Position numbers and translations under genes: made by a program | Shown: piece after piece, positions 52,460 through 61,660 of the stretch | Layout: every line of letters begins with the position of its first letter | Numbering within the stretch: the first letter of the stretch is position 1 | Notes under the pieces: model-generated | What the model was told of the DNA's origin: nothing | Database searches by the model: none | Seen by the model: the letters and a program-made list of their open reading frames with translations, nothing else | NCBI GenBank assembly: GCA_024362935.1 | Contig: JANCRA010000003.1 | Location: forward strand, 42,097,291 to 42,161,290 | Length of the DNA stretch: 64,000 bases | Reading direction: 5' to 3' | Origin: Setophaga petechia | Lineage: Eukaryota; Chordata; Aves; Passeriformes; Parulidae

Positions 52460-52870
52460 CAGCGCCCGGAGTTTCACTGAAAGCCTAAATCCATCAGCGC
52501 ACCAGGAAGTGCAGGAAGCCAAACACCGAATCTTCTCATCCCATTTTCAGCAGAGGGGTCAGAGCCGCCTCTGCCCTGTGGAGCGACGACCGATTTACCG
52601 CCATCCCTCCAGCGCCGGGACAGGATGCGCTCGCAGACGGGCTCCATCCCGGCGCCCCCATCCCTCGCAGGGATCCCCGCCCTGGCGCAGCCACCGCCTC
52701 TCCGAGCACGGGGGTTTTTCCTTTCCCTCTTCCCTCCGCCACCTCGGAAGATGCCGGATGAGCCAGGCTCTCCCGCACATGCCGGGGCCGGTGGCAGGGT
52801 GGCACAAAGCCGGCATTGTGCGCCCTCGCCGCCCTGAGAGGCGAGCTAATTGTCTTTCCCAGCTCGGAGC
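52460..52870. promoter_or_regulatory. CpG island-like segment 8 kb downstream of IGF2
   Basis: A hand count gives about 34 CpG in about 410 bases, with high GC content. This is the strongest CpG cluster outside the IGF2 exons. Open frames on both strands (for example 52,509-52,979 plus and 52,536-52,976 minus) follow from the low density of stop codons in GC-rich DNA, and none is recognisable. A TATATA word lies just to the right (52,903-52,908). It could be the promoter of an unannotated transcript or a strong regulatory element. Direction is unknown. Confidence 0.5.
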
Positions 52871-54169
52871 AACAATTTGCTGGCAGCCAGACTTGTGTCA
52901 TTATATAACTGGAGATAGTCCGACTTGTAAACGGATCTCCAGAACATGTCTCTGTTCCCTTATTTTGGAAAAACAATAAACTCGGGGCTGGCTGACACCT
53001 TGATGCTGCTTGCAGGGTCTCTCCCTTAAAGGAAGAAATTGGTCCAGAGTATCACCTCCTCTCATCCGAGGCAATGAGAAGTCAGCAGGGGAATCCCAGG
53101 AAAGCCAGGAGCTTTAAAAATAAACCTGGAGATCTGCAGGGCTCCTTCAACTGCACCTCATGCAATGCAGCAGGCTTTCCTCTGGCTGGGAAAGGAGCTG
53201 TGCAGGGAAGGCTTTCGATAATAAATTTGGAGGAGCTCAGACAGCTACAGAGGAGGAATTTGATTCCGTGCTCACTTTCCCTCCTCTCGCTGCCCACCTC
53301 TATCCTATGCTAACCGGTTGGCCATAAGTAGGTGAGAGAAAGACAAAAGCCATCCTCACCTACTTCATTTGCATTTCTATGTATGACTTCCAGGATGGTG
53401 AGAAATGCTCGAAGGCTTCTTCTCCCAGTGATTGCCAGAGTTGAAGCTGAAGGGCATCACGTTGTTGTCACGGTCACTTGCGCTCCTTAGGCTCCTTTCC
53501 CCCTCCCCATTGTGCTTGCCCTGCACTGGGGCCTGTATCCTCCTTGGGGAAAGAAAAGAAACTGCTCTCCCTTTCTGAGTTTCATCTTTCCATGCTTCTG
53601 CACATGGTGATATTGGTGGACAAAATTTATACTCTGAAAAGCTGTTTCTCACTGATTGCAGGAAGCAAATTAATCTTCAAGTTAACTTCAGTGCTGGGCT
53701 CCCCAAACAGCCGTTTTGCTGACTGAGCCTGAAACAGGGAATGAGGATGGGGCGTCATTTTTTATTTGGCTGGAAACTCTGAATTTTCTGTGTAAAGACT
53801 AAAAAGGCTGAGAGAAAAGGGCTGCTAGAGCCTGGTCAAAGCCTGCCTGAAAGCAGGTGTCTGCATAAGGACTGCACCTGAGCATCCCAGCACCAGAAAG
53901 GGGCTGTATACCTTGTAATGATTCCTGCTTGTCACACCTTTCCCCTGCTCTCGATGCTAAAGCCTGTCTCTACCGTTTCTCTCTTCTGCCTCACTTTCCC
54001 TGGGCCTCCAAAGCTCTGATCATCGCATCCCTCCCCCAGAAAGAGGATAGAAAAATACTGGGAGGTTGCTGCTCTATAATAACTTGGCAGCTGCTAGCTC
54101 TGCCCATCTTCCTCCACTCCTCTCTCCCCCACTGTTTGATTCCATTTCATAAATAAATACCCTGCGTAT

Positions 54170-54177
54170 TGACGTCA
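54170..54177. promoter_or_regulatory. Perfect CRE palindrome TGACGTCA
   Basis: An exact CREB/ATF consensus, with an A/T-rich TATA-like stretch (ataaataaata) about 15 bases to the left. Function is not shown. Confidence 0.4.
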
Positions 54178-54430
54178 GTGTGGGCCTTGAGAAATAATAC
54201 TCCTGCCGCTCTCTCTGCTACGCACAGGGAACAGAGGGGACAGGGAGGAGGAACAGAAGCAACAACGTCTTAGAAGATGAAGTCTTAATATTCTCTTAAT
54301 TGGCTTCCTCCCTTTTCAGCTATGCCCCAGCTGCGAAGAAAACAAAGATTACCATTATCAGTGTGCCCTTCTGGCTTGAGACAGGACAGGACAATCAAGT
54401 ATCTAAAATTCCTGTTCATTGTGATTTCTA

Positions 54431-54451
54431 TTTTTTTTTTTTTTTTTTTTT
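54431..54451. repeat. Poly(T) tract, 21 bases
   Basis: An uninterrupted run of T on the plus strand. Confidence 0.9.
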
Positions 54452-56426
54452 GAGTCAGGGGGGATAATAGGGAGAAATCTATCCTAGAAGCTGGAGGGGT
54501 AAACATCATAGGTCTCTGTGCTCCTCACATGGAACTTAAGAAATGTGTGCCTAAAATGCTGTCACCTTGGTGAAATGAAGGAGTTGGTTGCTCCATCCAG
54601 GGAGAGAAGACAGAAGACAGGGTTGCTATTGGAACAGGTGTGATCATAGGTGGCTTCATCTGGTATTTAGGAAGTGGTTTCTCCCAGCCAGAAGTGATAA
54701 GTCACCATGGCCCTGCCAGTAGAGGTCATGAGACAAGAAACTTGGATGTTTAGGGGGAAGATGTCTATTAATAAATTATTTTTTAAATAGTATTTTTTTG
54801 CAATGACATGCTTTGTAATAAGCTCCCTGGCTCTTTACTGCCTTTCTAAATCAGTTCCTTTCAAGTTTGACACAGTTGAAGGATGTGGTTGTGTACAGAA
54901 GGAGCACGACCTTCATTTAAACAAACTGGTGAGAGGACAGGGAGGCAAAGAGACTGTGCCAGTACTTCTCCCATGGAAAGGCATACAAATACATTGTTTT
55001 ACATTGTAATCATTGGTATAATTTCACCTCACGGACTTAAAATTTTGCACTACGCTCCTTCAAAAGCTGACCAGCAAATAAGCACAAACATGTTCAAGAA
55101 CAAGATGCAAGAGCATTGAAAAGTCAGCAGAAGCTGAATTAATTCCTAGTAATTTTGAAAAGTGAAACAGGTGTTTTACTGCTGCTGACAGGGTGCAAGT
55201 TCTGCACTTACCTTGGCTGCTCTACCTGTGAGTTACTCAGGTATTTGAATAGTGTCTTTTTCCATTTAAAACTGTGATAGACTTAATACTTTCTGGTCAA
55301 AGCTGTGTGCCATGTTGCCCTTTGCAGAACCCACACGAAGATGAATGTCCTCTGATCACTGTTGCATGCTGTACCTGTCCTGAAAACCCCAACCCAGAGC
55401 TGCAAGCAGCCAGATGAAGACCAGAACAGCTCATTTTGCTTGTCAGGTTTGACCTCCCATGATGCCCAAGTCAAAAACCACCCTAGTTCAGAAATTTCCT
55501 GCCTTCAGGCTATTGCTGGTCCCTGAGCCAGAGCCTGGCAGGTTGGAAACCTCAGCTCTCAGTCTGCTGTTGGCAGGTACAAGAAGAAAGCAGGCAAAGA
55601 GGCTCTCGCAGGGCTCTCTGCAAACTCTGACATGATTTTAATGAGCAAGTGCATTCCTTGGGTCGTGCACAGCTGGGAGTGCAGCAGCAAAGCAGGCCAA
55701 GATTCCTGTCAGGACTTGTGCCTTTCCAGCAGGTTGAAGTTATGTCTGCCACTGCGCACTGCCTGCTGGCAGACAGAGCATCCTTCAGCAACCTGGGGGA
55801 GGGAGAGCCAAAGCTGGCACCTTGGTGGCAATGACAGACCCCTCCCAGGACATGGGATCTATTTATTTTTGAAAACCAGACTTTGCCCTTTGTCTGCACT
55901 GGGAGCAGTGGAATTGCTCTGCTATCCCAGCCTCGGGGTCGTTTATGACTCACCTGCTCTTCAGAAAATAAATAAAGGGGAAGGGGGAAAGCTGTCAGCT
56001 GCCAGGAGATTGTTAGATGTGCTTTCCTTTACTGATGCTGTGTTAGGAATGAAAAGCACAAAAGGTGCAGAAAGCATCTGCGTCTTGCCTGCTGCTGAGT
56101 GCATGAGGGAAATAATCCATGGCACAACAGTACCTTTATCAAGTCTCCTCACAGCCATGTAAAAAATCAGTGGACAATTACAGATGCAACAAAGAAATCA
56201 GGTGATTTTAAAAAGCAACAAACATGGGTTTTCCCCTTCACCTAGTGCAGGTAAGTCCTTCATTAGTGCAGCCAGGTACATCACTGAGACTTCTGAGAAC
56301 AGGCAGGATTGAAGGGATTAAGCTGCTCTGAGACACAGAGGAACCAGTTTGGAGGCTCAGTCTATTGTGATGGCACTAGTACAACTCACTGAAAGCTAGG
56401 TAACAGCTCATCTGCATTCTGGATTT

Positions 56427-56480
56427 AAAACAAACAAACAACCACCACCACCAACAACAAAAAAACAACAACAAAAACCC
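56427..56480. repeat. AAC/ACC-type microsatellite
   Basis: Imperfect AAAC, ACC and AAC units in succession. Confidence 0.85.
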
Positions 56481-57843
56481 CTAAGAAATAATGTAAAATG
56501 GGGAAGAAAAGGGAAAAGTATGATTGGTTAATGATGTTTTATTCTCCCGTGTTTCCCTCTATCCAGACAAATTCAGAGACACTGATTTATACACCTTGAA
56601 AATACTGTGGCTACTTCCACACAGCAAGTTGGACCTTTCTTCTTTTCCAGTATCCCTCTGGATATCACCTGGGAAAATGCCCTCCAAAGAGATGTTTTAT
56701 GCAAAAAAGAAAATACGATTTGCCCTTTGCTGCCCGCAGAGCTGCATAGTAATGCTGAGACCCAGGGCCCAGGGCTGGGGCTGGGCCAGGATGCAGGGTT
56801 AGCTCTCCCTGTTGTTCCTGGGTCCTAAGCAGCATCTAGGACTTCTCTGCTGAAACCATCCTTTGCCTCCCCACCCTCTTGCACATCAGCAGAGCAGTGG
56901 GTGGAGGTCCCTGGACCAGCTGGGCTGGACATGGAGGTGCATGAAAGCTCAGACATGCCAGTTGTGCCTCCCCAGGGACCACTGCCCCTCACTGCTGCAG
57001 CCATGCTCCTGCAATCCAGCAGCTAAGCACTCAGAGCCGTGCCTGCACAGAGGCATCATTACCAAAACCAGCCCATCCATCTGAGAAAACATGGCAGGCT
57101 TGGGTTTGCTCTCAAGCCTGCTGTCTGAGATTCCTAGGCTAAGCCCATGAGCCCATGACTCACCGGCCACCTGGACAAGAGCCTTTGCAGGCAGCAGAAG
57201 ATACTTGAGACAAAGCAAAGGTCCGGTTTCATCCAGACTCCCACTCTCTGGCCAGGACGATGCTCAGATGCAGTTTCTGCCTCTCCTTGCAAGTAAGGGC
57301 AGTCTTTGACAAGCCAAAAGGCAAGATGGCACGTTTTGAAATCTCTTGATATCCAAAGAAATTAGCTACTCTGGTCTGGCCCCACGGTGACTCCTGATAG
57401 GATAAGGCAAAGCAGAGGGTTTATGCAGAGCCGTGCTCGGAAACATCATCATCACCCTTATGGTGCTTCCAGCTTTGTTGCTTTCCTTCATGGGGAATGC
57501 AGCAAGATATTTGGCTGAAGATTTTCTTGCTTTTTAATCCGCTCTAAAGACCCCTCTCATGACAGTGGCTTACACAACAAAGAGCAGAAAAAGACCAAAG
57601 TTCCCAAAAGCAAAATTTCTATCAGTTACAACCAGAAACCACAATGAAATCAGTCCTCACTCTTCATAGGGACACATTTGAATGTGAACAAAACCTGCAC
57701 TGGGTCTTGGAACATGGTCAGAAAGGCAGACACACCCTTTTTGCACCTGCAATAAGGTACATGGCCAGAGGAAGCCCTACATCTGTACAAAACCCTCCCT
57801 GACCAACCACAAAAATCCCAAAAGAAAAAAATGTGTGAAGTTT

Positions 57844-57860
57844 TTGTTGTTGTTGTTGTT
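57844..57860. repeat. (GTT)n microsatellite
   Basis: About six TTG/GTT units. Confidence 0.85.
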
Positions 57861-58449
57861 TATTGCGATTTTTAAAAGAAACTGTCGGCACTGTTTTACC
57901 CACAATTGTTCTACTACCAAACTGGAACTTCAGTGTTCTACCTTCTATTTGCAGTGGTGCATGATGGTTGTATGTGATAAAAAGCAGATCTTTGGGATTC
58001 CTAAAAATGTAAAGAGAAGCTGTATCTACCTTGAGAAATCAGAGAAGCTCCATCTACCAGGAAACCTAACCTAAACACGTTTCTTTGCTCTTTTTTGCCA
58101 TCTTCACTTCCCATCCAGCTTTCAGGTCCCTGGGAACAATCCAAACTGGTAAAAGCTAAGCAAAGCCCAACAGCTGCTGGGAAACAACCCCAGGTATCAC
58201 CAGGACTCACTGGGCAGATGACTGGGGGACTCAGATGGCATCTGCCACAGGACTGAGGTTCCATGCTGTGTTTAAGGGTACTGCACACTCTCGTGCCATT
58301 TTGTGCTCCAAAAGAGAAGCTGCAGTGCACTCTGCTCCTCCAGAGGGAGTGGCTCTTGGTGTGGCCTTCTTCCCACCCAACTCTCACCCCAGGAGCAAAA
58401 ATAAATGAAAAGTAAAAGAAAAAGTCAGGCTTCATATTCTGGATGGATA

Positions 58450-58455
58450 TTTATT
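58450..58455 (-). terminator. IGF2: Candidate distal IGF2 polyadenylation signal
   Basis: AATAAA on the minus strand (TTTATT on plus). The transcript strand becomes U-rich about 25-45 bases downstream (plus-strand A-rich sequence at about 58,394-58,425), as expected for a cleavage/polyadenylation site. It is a good candidate for the main distal end. Confidence 0.5.
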
Positions 58456-58619
58456 TGCTTAACAGGTTTTCTTTTTTTTTTTTTTTAATTTTTTCTTTTT
58501 TGGTACAAAGCATCCAGGAAAGCTTTTACTTCTCTTTTTAAAAAATAAAAACTAAGTTTTTTTTAAAAAAAGACACATGAAAAGGAAAAAAAAACTCAAT
58601 TATTTGCAATTTCTCTTTT

Positions 58620-58625
58620 TTTATT
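58620..58625 (-). terminator. IGF2: Candidate IGF2 polyadenylation signal
   Basis: AATAAA on the minus strand, followed about 25-40 bases downstream by a run of about ten U residues and a GU-containing stretch. It would give a slightly shorter transcript than the signal at 58,450. Confidence 0.45.
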
Positions 58626-58960
58626 CTGCCTTCCCACCCCACCCACTTCCCTTTCCCCCTCCCTAATTTGGACTGATTTTCATTCTTTTCCATATATATT
58701 TAATAAAATAAATAAAGAATTTTCTTTGTCGTGTATTGCAGTGCCATTTTTTTAAACAAAGGCTTCATGGCTCAACATTGCAAGATAATAACAAACAAAA
58801 GGATTATACATTAAAATCCTCCCCCTCTCAAGACTCCCCTAGCCCTCCCCTCCAAACCACGAAATAGAATACAATTCAAGTAGTCTTTTTTTTTTATGTT
58901 TTAAATGTATGGATATATAAGACAAAGCAAGTACAGAACTGGTTAACAGAGTGTCCCCAT

Positions 58961-58966
58961 TTTATT
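58961..58966 (-). terminator. IGF2: Candidate proximal IGF2 polyadenylation signal
   Basis: AATAAA on the minus strand with a moderately GU-rich downstream stretch. It is less convincing than the two distal signals. Confidence 0.3.
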
Positions 58967-59079
58967 AGCAAGTGAGAGTATATTAGGGAGATGTAATTGA
59001 TTCCCCCCCCTTTTATGGTTTCTAGACAGATAATATATATTATTTTAAACCCAACCTATTTTACAGCCCTCTGCCCACC

Positions 59080-59470
59080 TCTCAAACCCATCTGCTGACC
59101 GAGTCCCGAGGCAGAGCCTGGCCTTTCCCCATCCCATGCAGCAGCCCCAGCCCCGCAGCCACCCTGGCACAGGTGCTGCCCTTCCTCCTGCACACCCCGG
59201 AGGGCAGCGGGGGGAGGAGGGCAGGGACGCCAGGGTCCGGCCAGAAGGACACAAAGGGCAAGAGAAGGAAAAGGAGATGGCAGGGCGTGGAACTGCTCCT
59301 TCTTCAGGGGCTCAGTGTGAGGGCTGCCTGACCGCTTGCTTGCTGGACCATCGGCACTGCAGCAAGGACAGGGAAGAGCAAGATTCCCCCCGGCTCGGGA
59401 AGCCGAGCTCCAGGGGGTCCAAGGGGTCTCCATGGCCAGGGGGTCCGTGCAGAAGCAGGGCCTTGAGTTC
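59080..59470 (-). other. IGF2: GC-rich block inside the IGF2 3' UTR
   Basis: This GC-rich block sits between two A/T-rich parts of the probable UTR. On the plus (template) strand, 59,202-59,226 has four G runs of three or more with short loops, a G-quadruplex-type pattern. The transcript would be C-rich there and G-rich elsewhere in the block. No reading frame here looks like a gene. Confidence 0.55.
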
Positions 59471-59986
59471 TAACTGGCAACACCTTCACCGTTCAAAATA
59501 GTTTGTCTCCAGAACAGTTCCCTTTTAGTCTAAGTTGCGGTGGTTGTGTTGTTTTTGTTTCTTTTTAACAAAAAAAAAGGATGCGTGTCGATGTATTCTG
59601 TGTGTGCGTGCATCTGTGTACATGAGTAACAGCCAACTAGCTCATATGGTCATGACCAAGCTATATTTCAGAAGAGAAAAGAAACACATTTATCACACTT
59701 TTCCTAAAACGAAAAGCTAAAATTTCAAGTTCAGTATTCGCTATCTTGTCCTTCCCTCCCCACCCTCCCTTGCTATTTCTGGGTTTTTTCCCTTCCAACT
59801 TACTTTAGCACCATAACACATTTTAAACATTACAATCCCTCTTCAGATACTACACAAAATGTCCCATAAAAATAGTGCTTTTTTGCCAAAAAAGTTATAT
59901 AATATATTATATATATAAATCAACTAAATCCGTGGCAAATGTGCAATGCAGACGCCTCCTCCATTTAAAGTGAGCATCAGCTCACT

Positions 59987-60065
59987 TTTTTTCTTTTTTT
60001 CTTCTTTCCCCTTTCCTTTTCCTTCTCTCTTTCTTGCTTTCTCTCTCCTCTTCCTCTCTTTCTCC
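59987..60065. repeat. Polypyrimidine tract (purine-rich in IGF2 transcript)
   Basis: A stretch of nearly pure T and C on the plus strand, about 79 bases, which gives a GA-rich segment in the IGF2 mRNA. It lies about 125 bases from a purine tract of opposite sense at 60,190-60,268. Confidence 0.85.
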
Positions 60066-60189
60066 CGACATCGGTGATTTCAAAAAAGGTGCAAGTCGAT
60101 TTGGAATCTTGTAATGAAGCACACACACAAAAACGCAGATGGGGGCTCCTCGGAACTTCTTCTCAGGTACATTTTTCTTTTAAAGGTGC

Positions 60190-60268
60190 AAAAGAAAGTT
60201 ATAAAAATAAGAAAAACGAAAAGAAAAAAAAAAAACGAAAAAAAAGAAGAAAAAAAGTGGGGTGGGAA
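60190..60268. repeat. Polypurine, A-rich tract (U-rich in IGF2 transcript)
   Basis: A stretch dominated by A with some G on the plus strand, interrupted by a few C and T residues. In the IGF2 transcript it is a U/C-rich segment. Antisense open frames over it come from its low complexity. Confidence 0.85.
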
Positions 60269-60613
60269 TGAGGCAAAAAATCTTTATCCCTCAATGTTTC
60301 TCCCCGTTCTATTGTTTTTTTCACTTTATTGTCAAGAAAGACACGGAATGGACGCTTCGAGAGAAAAAAAAGATTAAAAAAAAGGATTTAACTTCATATC
60401 CTTTTTTCCTCTTGCTCTTTCTTTTGTCTTCTGGCGTTGGCACCGGGGATGTCACGCAGCACCCAGCAGCAAAAAAGTTCAAGTGCCAAACTGTCCCTTC
60501 GCAAGTACAGGTTTGGAAATACAGGGGGCGTGGGGAAACGAAACAGGTGTGGGAAACGAAAGAACCCTCCCCCCCACCCCAAAGGGAAGATGCCGTGGGA
60601 GCGGTGCTGCTCG

Positions 60614-60630
60614 CCACCGCCGCCGCCGCC
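60614..60630. repeat. Short (CCG)n repeat
   Basis: About five CCG units near the IGF2 stop codon, within the GC-rich start of the 3' UTR. Confidence 0.8.
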
Positions 60631-60802
60631 ATCCCCTCCTTGCTGTGTCAGTTGTTTGGTTGGGGCCGGAGCGGCGTGAGGGTGCCCTGCCGCCCCGCTC
60701 CTCGGCTCAGCGGCCCTGGGGACGGAGGGGCTCGGGGGTCGGGAATCGCCAGTCCTCCCGCCCTCCCCCAGGAGATCAAAAATCGAGACGGCTGGTCAGG
60801 GT

Positions 60803-61045
60803 TCATTTCTGGGGGCCAGCCGTTTCTGGGGAGGCTCGCGCCGCTGGGGGCCTCTGGCTGGGCAGGGAGATGAGGGGACGGTGCAGCGCCTTGGCTTCCT
60901 CGGCCGCTTGCAGCCCCTCCGCCTGCCACCGGTACCGGCGAGCCCGCAGGATGTTGGGCGCGTCCCGCTGCCGCCGCTGGGAGCTCTTCTTCTGCCACAC
61001 ATCGTACTTGGAGTACTTGCCGTGCGAGGGCTTCTGGAAGCTCTC
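60803..61045 (-). CDS. IGF2: IGF2 terminal coding exon (E-peptide)
   Basis: This is the last coding exon of insulin-like growth factor 2, a secreted growth factor of the insulin family. It encodes 80 residues of the C-terminal E domain, which convertases remove during prohormone maturation. The exon starts after a good minus-strand acceptor (pyrimidine-rich tract then ttgcag at 61,046-61,051) and ends at a TGA at 60,803-60,805. Recognisable segments are ESFQKPSHGKYSKYDVWQKK at the start, the basic cleavage region ILRARRYRWQAEGLQ in the middle, and HRPLISLPSQRPP near the end. These match the bird-type E peptide as I know it and differ clearly from the mammalian one. The reading frame is intact. 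Basic pairs (QRRQR, RARR) are plausible convertase sites. The acceptor joins in phase 0 to the AAG lysine that ends the previous exon. Identity as IGF2 is very secure. Confidence 0.96.
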   Translation of the reverse strand, partial: ESFQKPSHGKYSKYDVWQKKSSQRRQRDAPNILRARRYRWQAEGLQAAEEAKALHRPLISLPSQRPPAARASPETAGPQK

Positions 61046-61493
61046 CTGCAAGGAGAGGGACAGCAATATTAGCCTCCACTCAAGCCTGCCCGCTCTCCAG
61101 ATGGGGATTCCCTTCTTGGACCTCCATCCCTCCCATGGAAATATTGCTTCATCCCTGGAAACACTCACAGAAAGGTTGGACAGGGCTCTGAGCAACCTGA
61201 TCCAGTAGATGCTTATTGCAGGGCGGTTGCACTAGATGACCTTTAAAGGTCACTTCCAATCCAAACCGTGCTATGACTCTGTGACCCAGCCCACCTCTGG
61301 TTCCCCACCTTACTAAGAGCTGACTTTTGGCAGGCTGTTTGGCACGACTTGCCAATGGTGGCTGTCTCTCAAAAGTTCTGCAGAAACACAAGACCTTGCA
61401 GCTGGGGTTTGTTCTCTCCACCCACAGTCTTCCCGTCTTTTCTCTCTCTGTTTATTTCAGAGGAAGGCCACCATCCCTGCGCAGCCTCCTCAC
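61046..61493 (-). other. IGF2: IGF2 intron between the last two coding exons
   Basis: This 448-base phase-0 intron has a GT donor at 61,492-61,493 and an AG acceptor at 61,046-61,047 on the minus strand. A short CR1 LINE tail is inserted on the opposite strand at 61,150-61,284. No RNA gene is evident inside it. Confidence 0.93.
61150..61284 (+). mobile_element. CR1 LINE, 5'-truncated tail in IGF2 intron
   Basis: This is the last 135 bases or so of a chicken-repeat-1 non-LTR retrotransposon. It begins in the final codons of the reverse-transcriptase frame (catccctggaaacactc), then reads through the non-coding tail with gactagatgacc-type sequence (here cactagatgacctttaaagg) and ends in ctatgactctgtga, the short terminal repeat typical of CR1. 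It lies antisense to IGF2 in the intron between its last two coding exons. It carries no functional frame. Strong 5' truncation is usual for CR1. Confidence 0.92.
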
Positions 61494-61660
61494 CTTGCTG
61501 AGCGCTGGCAGGCCCGCCAGGGAGGTGGCAGAGAGGTCACGCTCCGACTTGACGGATTTGGCGCAGTACGTTTCCAGCAGAGCCAGGTCGCAGCTCCGAA
61601 AGCAGCATTCCTCCACGATGCCCCGGTTGATCCGCCGGTTATTTCGTCCCACTGGCCTAC
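61494..61660 (-). CDS. IGF2: IGF2 penultimate coding exon (C, A and D domains, start of E)
   Basis: This 167-base exon encodes the end of the B/C junction, the C domain ([12 protein letters not shown]), the A domain ([20 protein letters not shown]), the short D domain and the first part of the E domain. The A domain shows the insulin-family pattern CC-x3-C-x8-C and equals the human IGF2 A domain over these 20 residues, from my knowledge of that protein. The acceptor is gttgcag at 61,661-61,667, and the exon begins with the last two bases of a split serine codon, the same phase as the mammalian gene. The donor is AAG|gtgagg at 61,494/61,493. The FRS residues linked in mammals to IGF2-receptor binding are present. 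The preceding exon, with signal peptide and B domain, is not in the window, so the gene is partial here. With the terminal exon it supplies 135 complete codons. Confidence 0.96.

Larger units (their letters stand above)
52871..58449. other. Intergenic DNA downstream of IGF2
   Basis: No recognisable exon. The stretch has a perfect CRE (54,170-54,177), a 21-base T run (54,431-54,451), an A/C-rich microsatellite (56,427-56,480) and a GTT microsatellite (57,844-57,860). An AATAAA on the minus strand at 57,859-57,864 could be a rarely used IGF2 end. Confidence 0.65.
58450..60802 (-). other. IGF2: IGF2 3' untranslated region (probable extent)
   Basis: The sequence after the IGF2 stop codon contains no further reading frame of note and has the look of a long 3' UTR. 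A GC-rich stretch next to the stop codon is followed by A/T-rich sequence with long purine and pyrimidine tracts, a GC-rich block at about 59,080-59,470, then A/T-rich sequence again. Candidate AATAAA signals lie at 58,961-58,966, 58,620-58,625 and 58,450-58,455, giving UTR lengths of about 1.8 to 2.35 kb. Mammalian IGF2 has a long 3' UTR of several kilobases, so this length is in keeping with the family. The exact end cannot be fixed without transcript data; a further AATAAA at 57,859-57,864 would extend it to about 2.9 kb. Confidence 0.6.

Noticed and set aside
52509..52979. Open frames on both strands in the CpG segment
   Set aside because: Both are explained by GC-rich composition; the peptides are rich in P, R, S and A and resemble nothing known.
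55632..56162. 176-codon open frame, plus strand
   Set aside because: Matched by a 133-codon frame on the other strand; no domain recognised.
60262..61208. Plus-strand open frames of 203 and 241 codons
   Set aside because: They are antisense to the IGF2 terminal exon and its UTR. The IGF2 frame on the minus strand is the real one.
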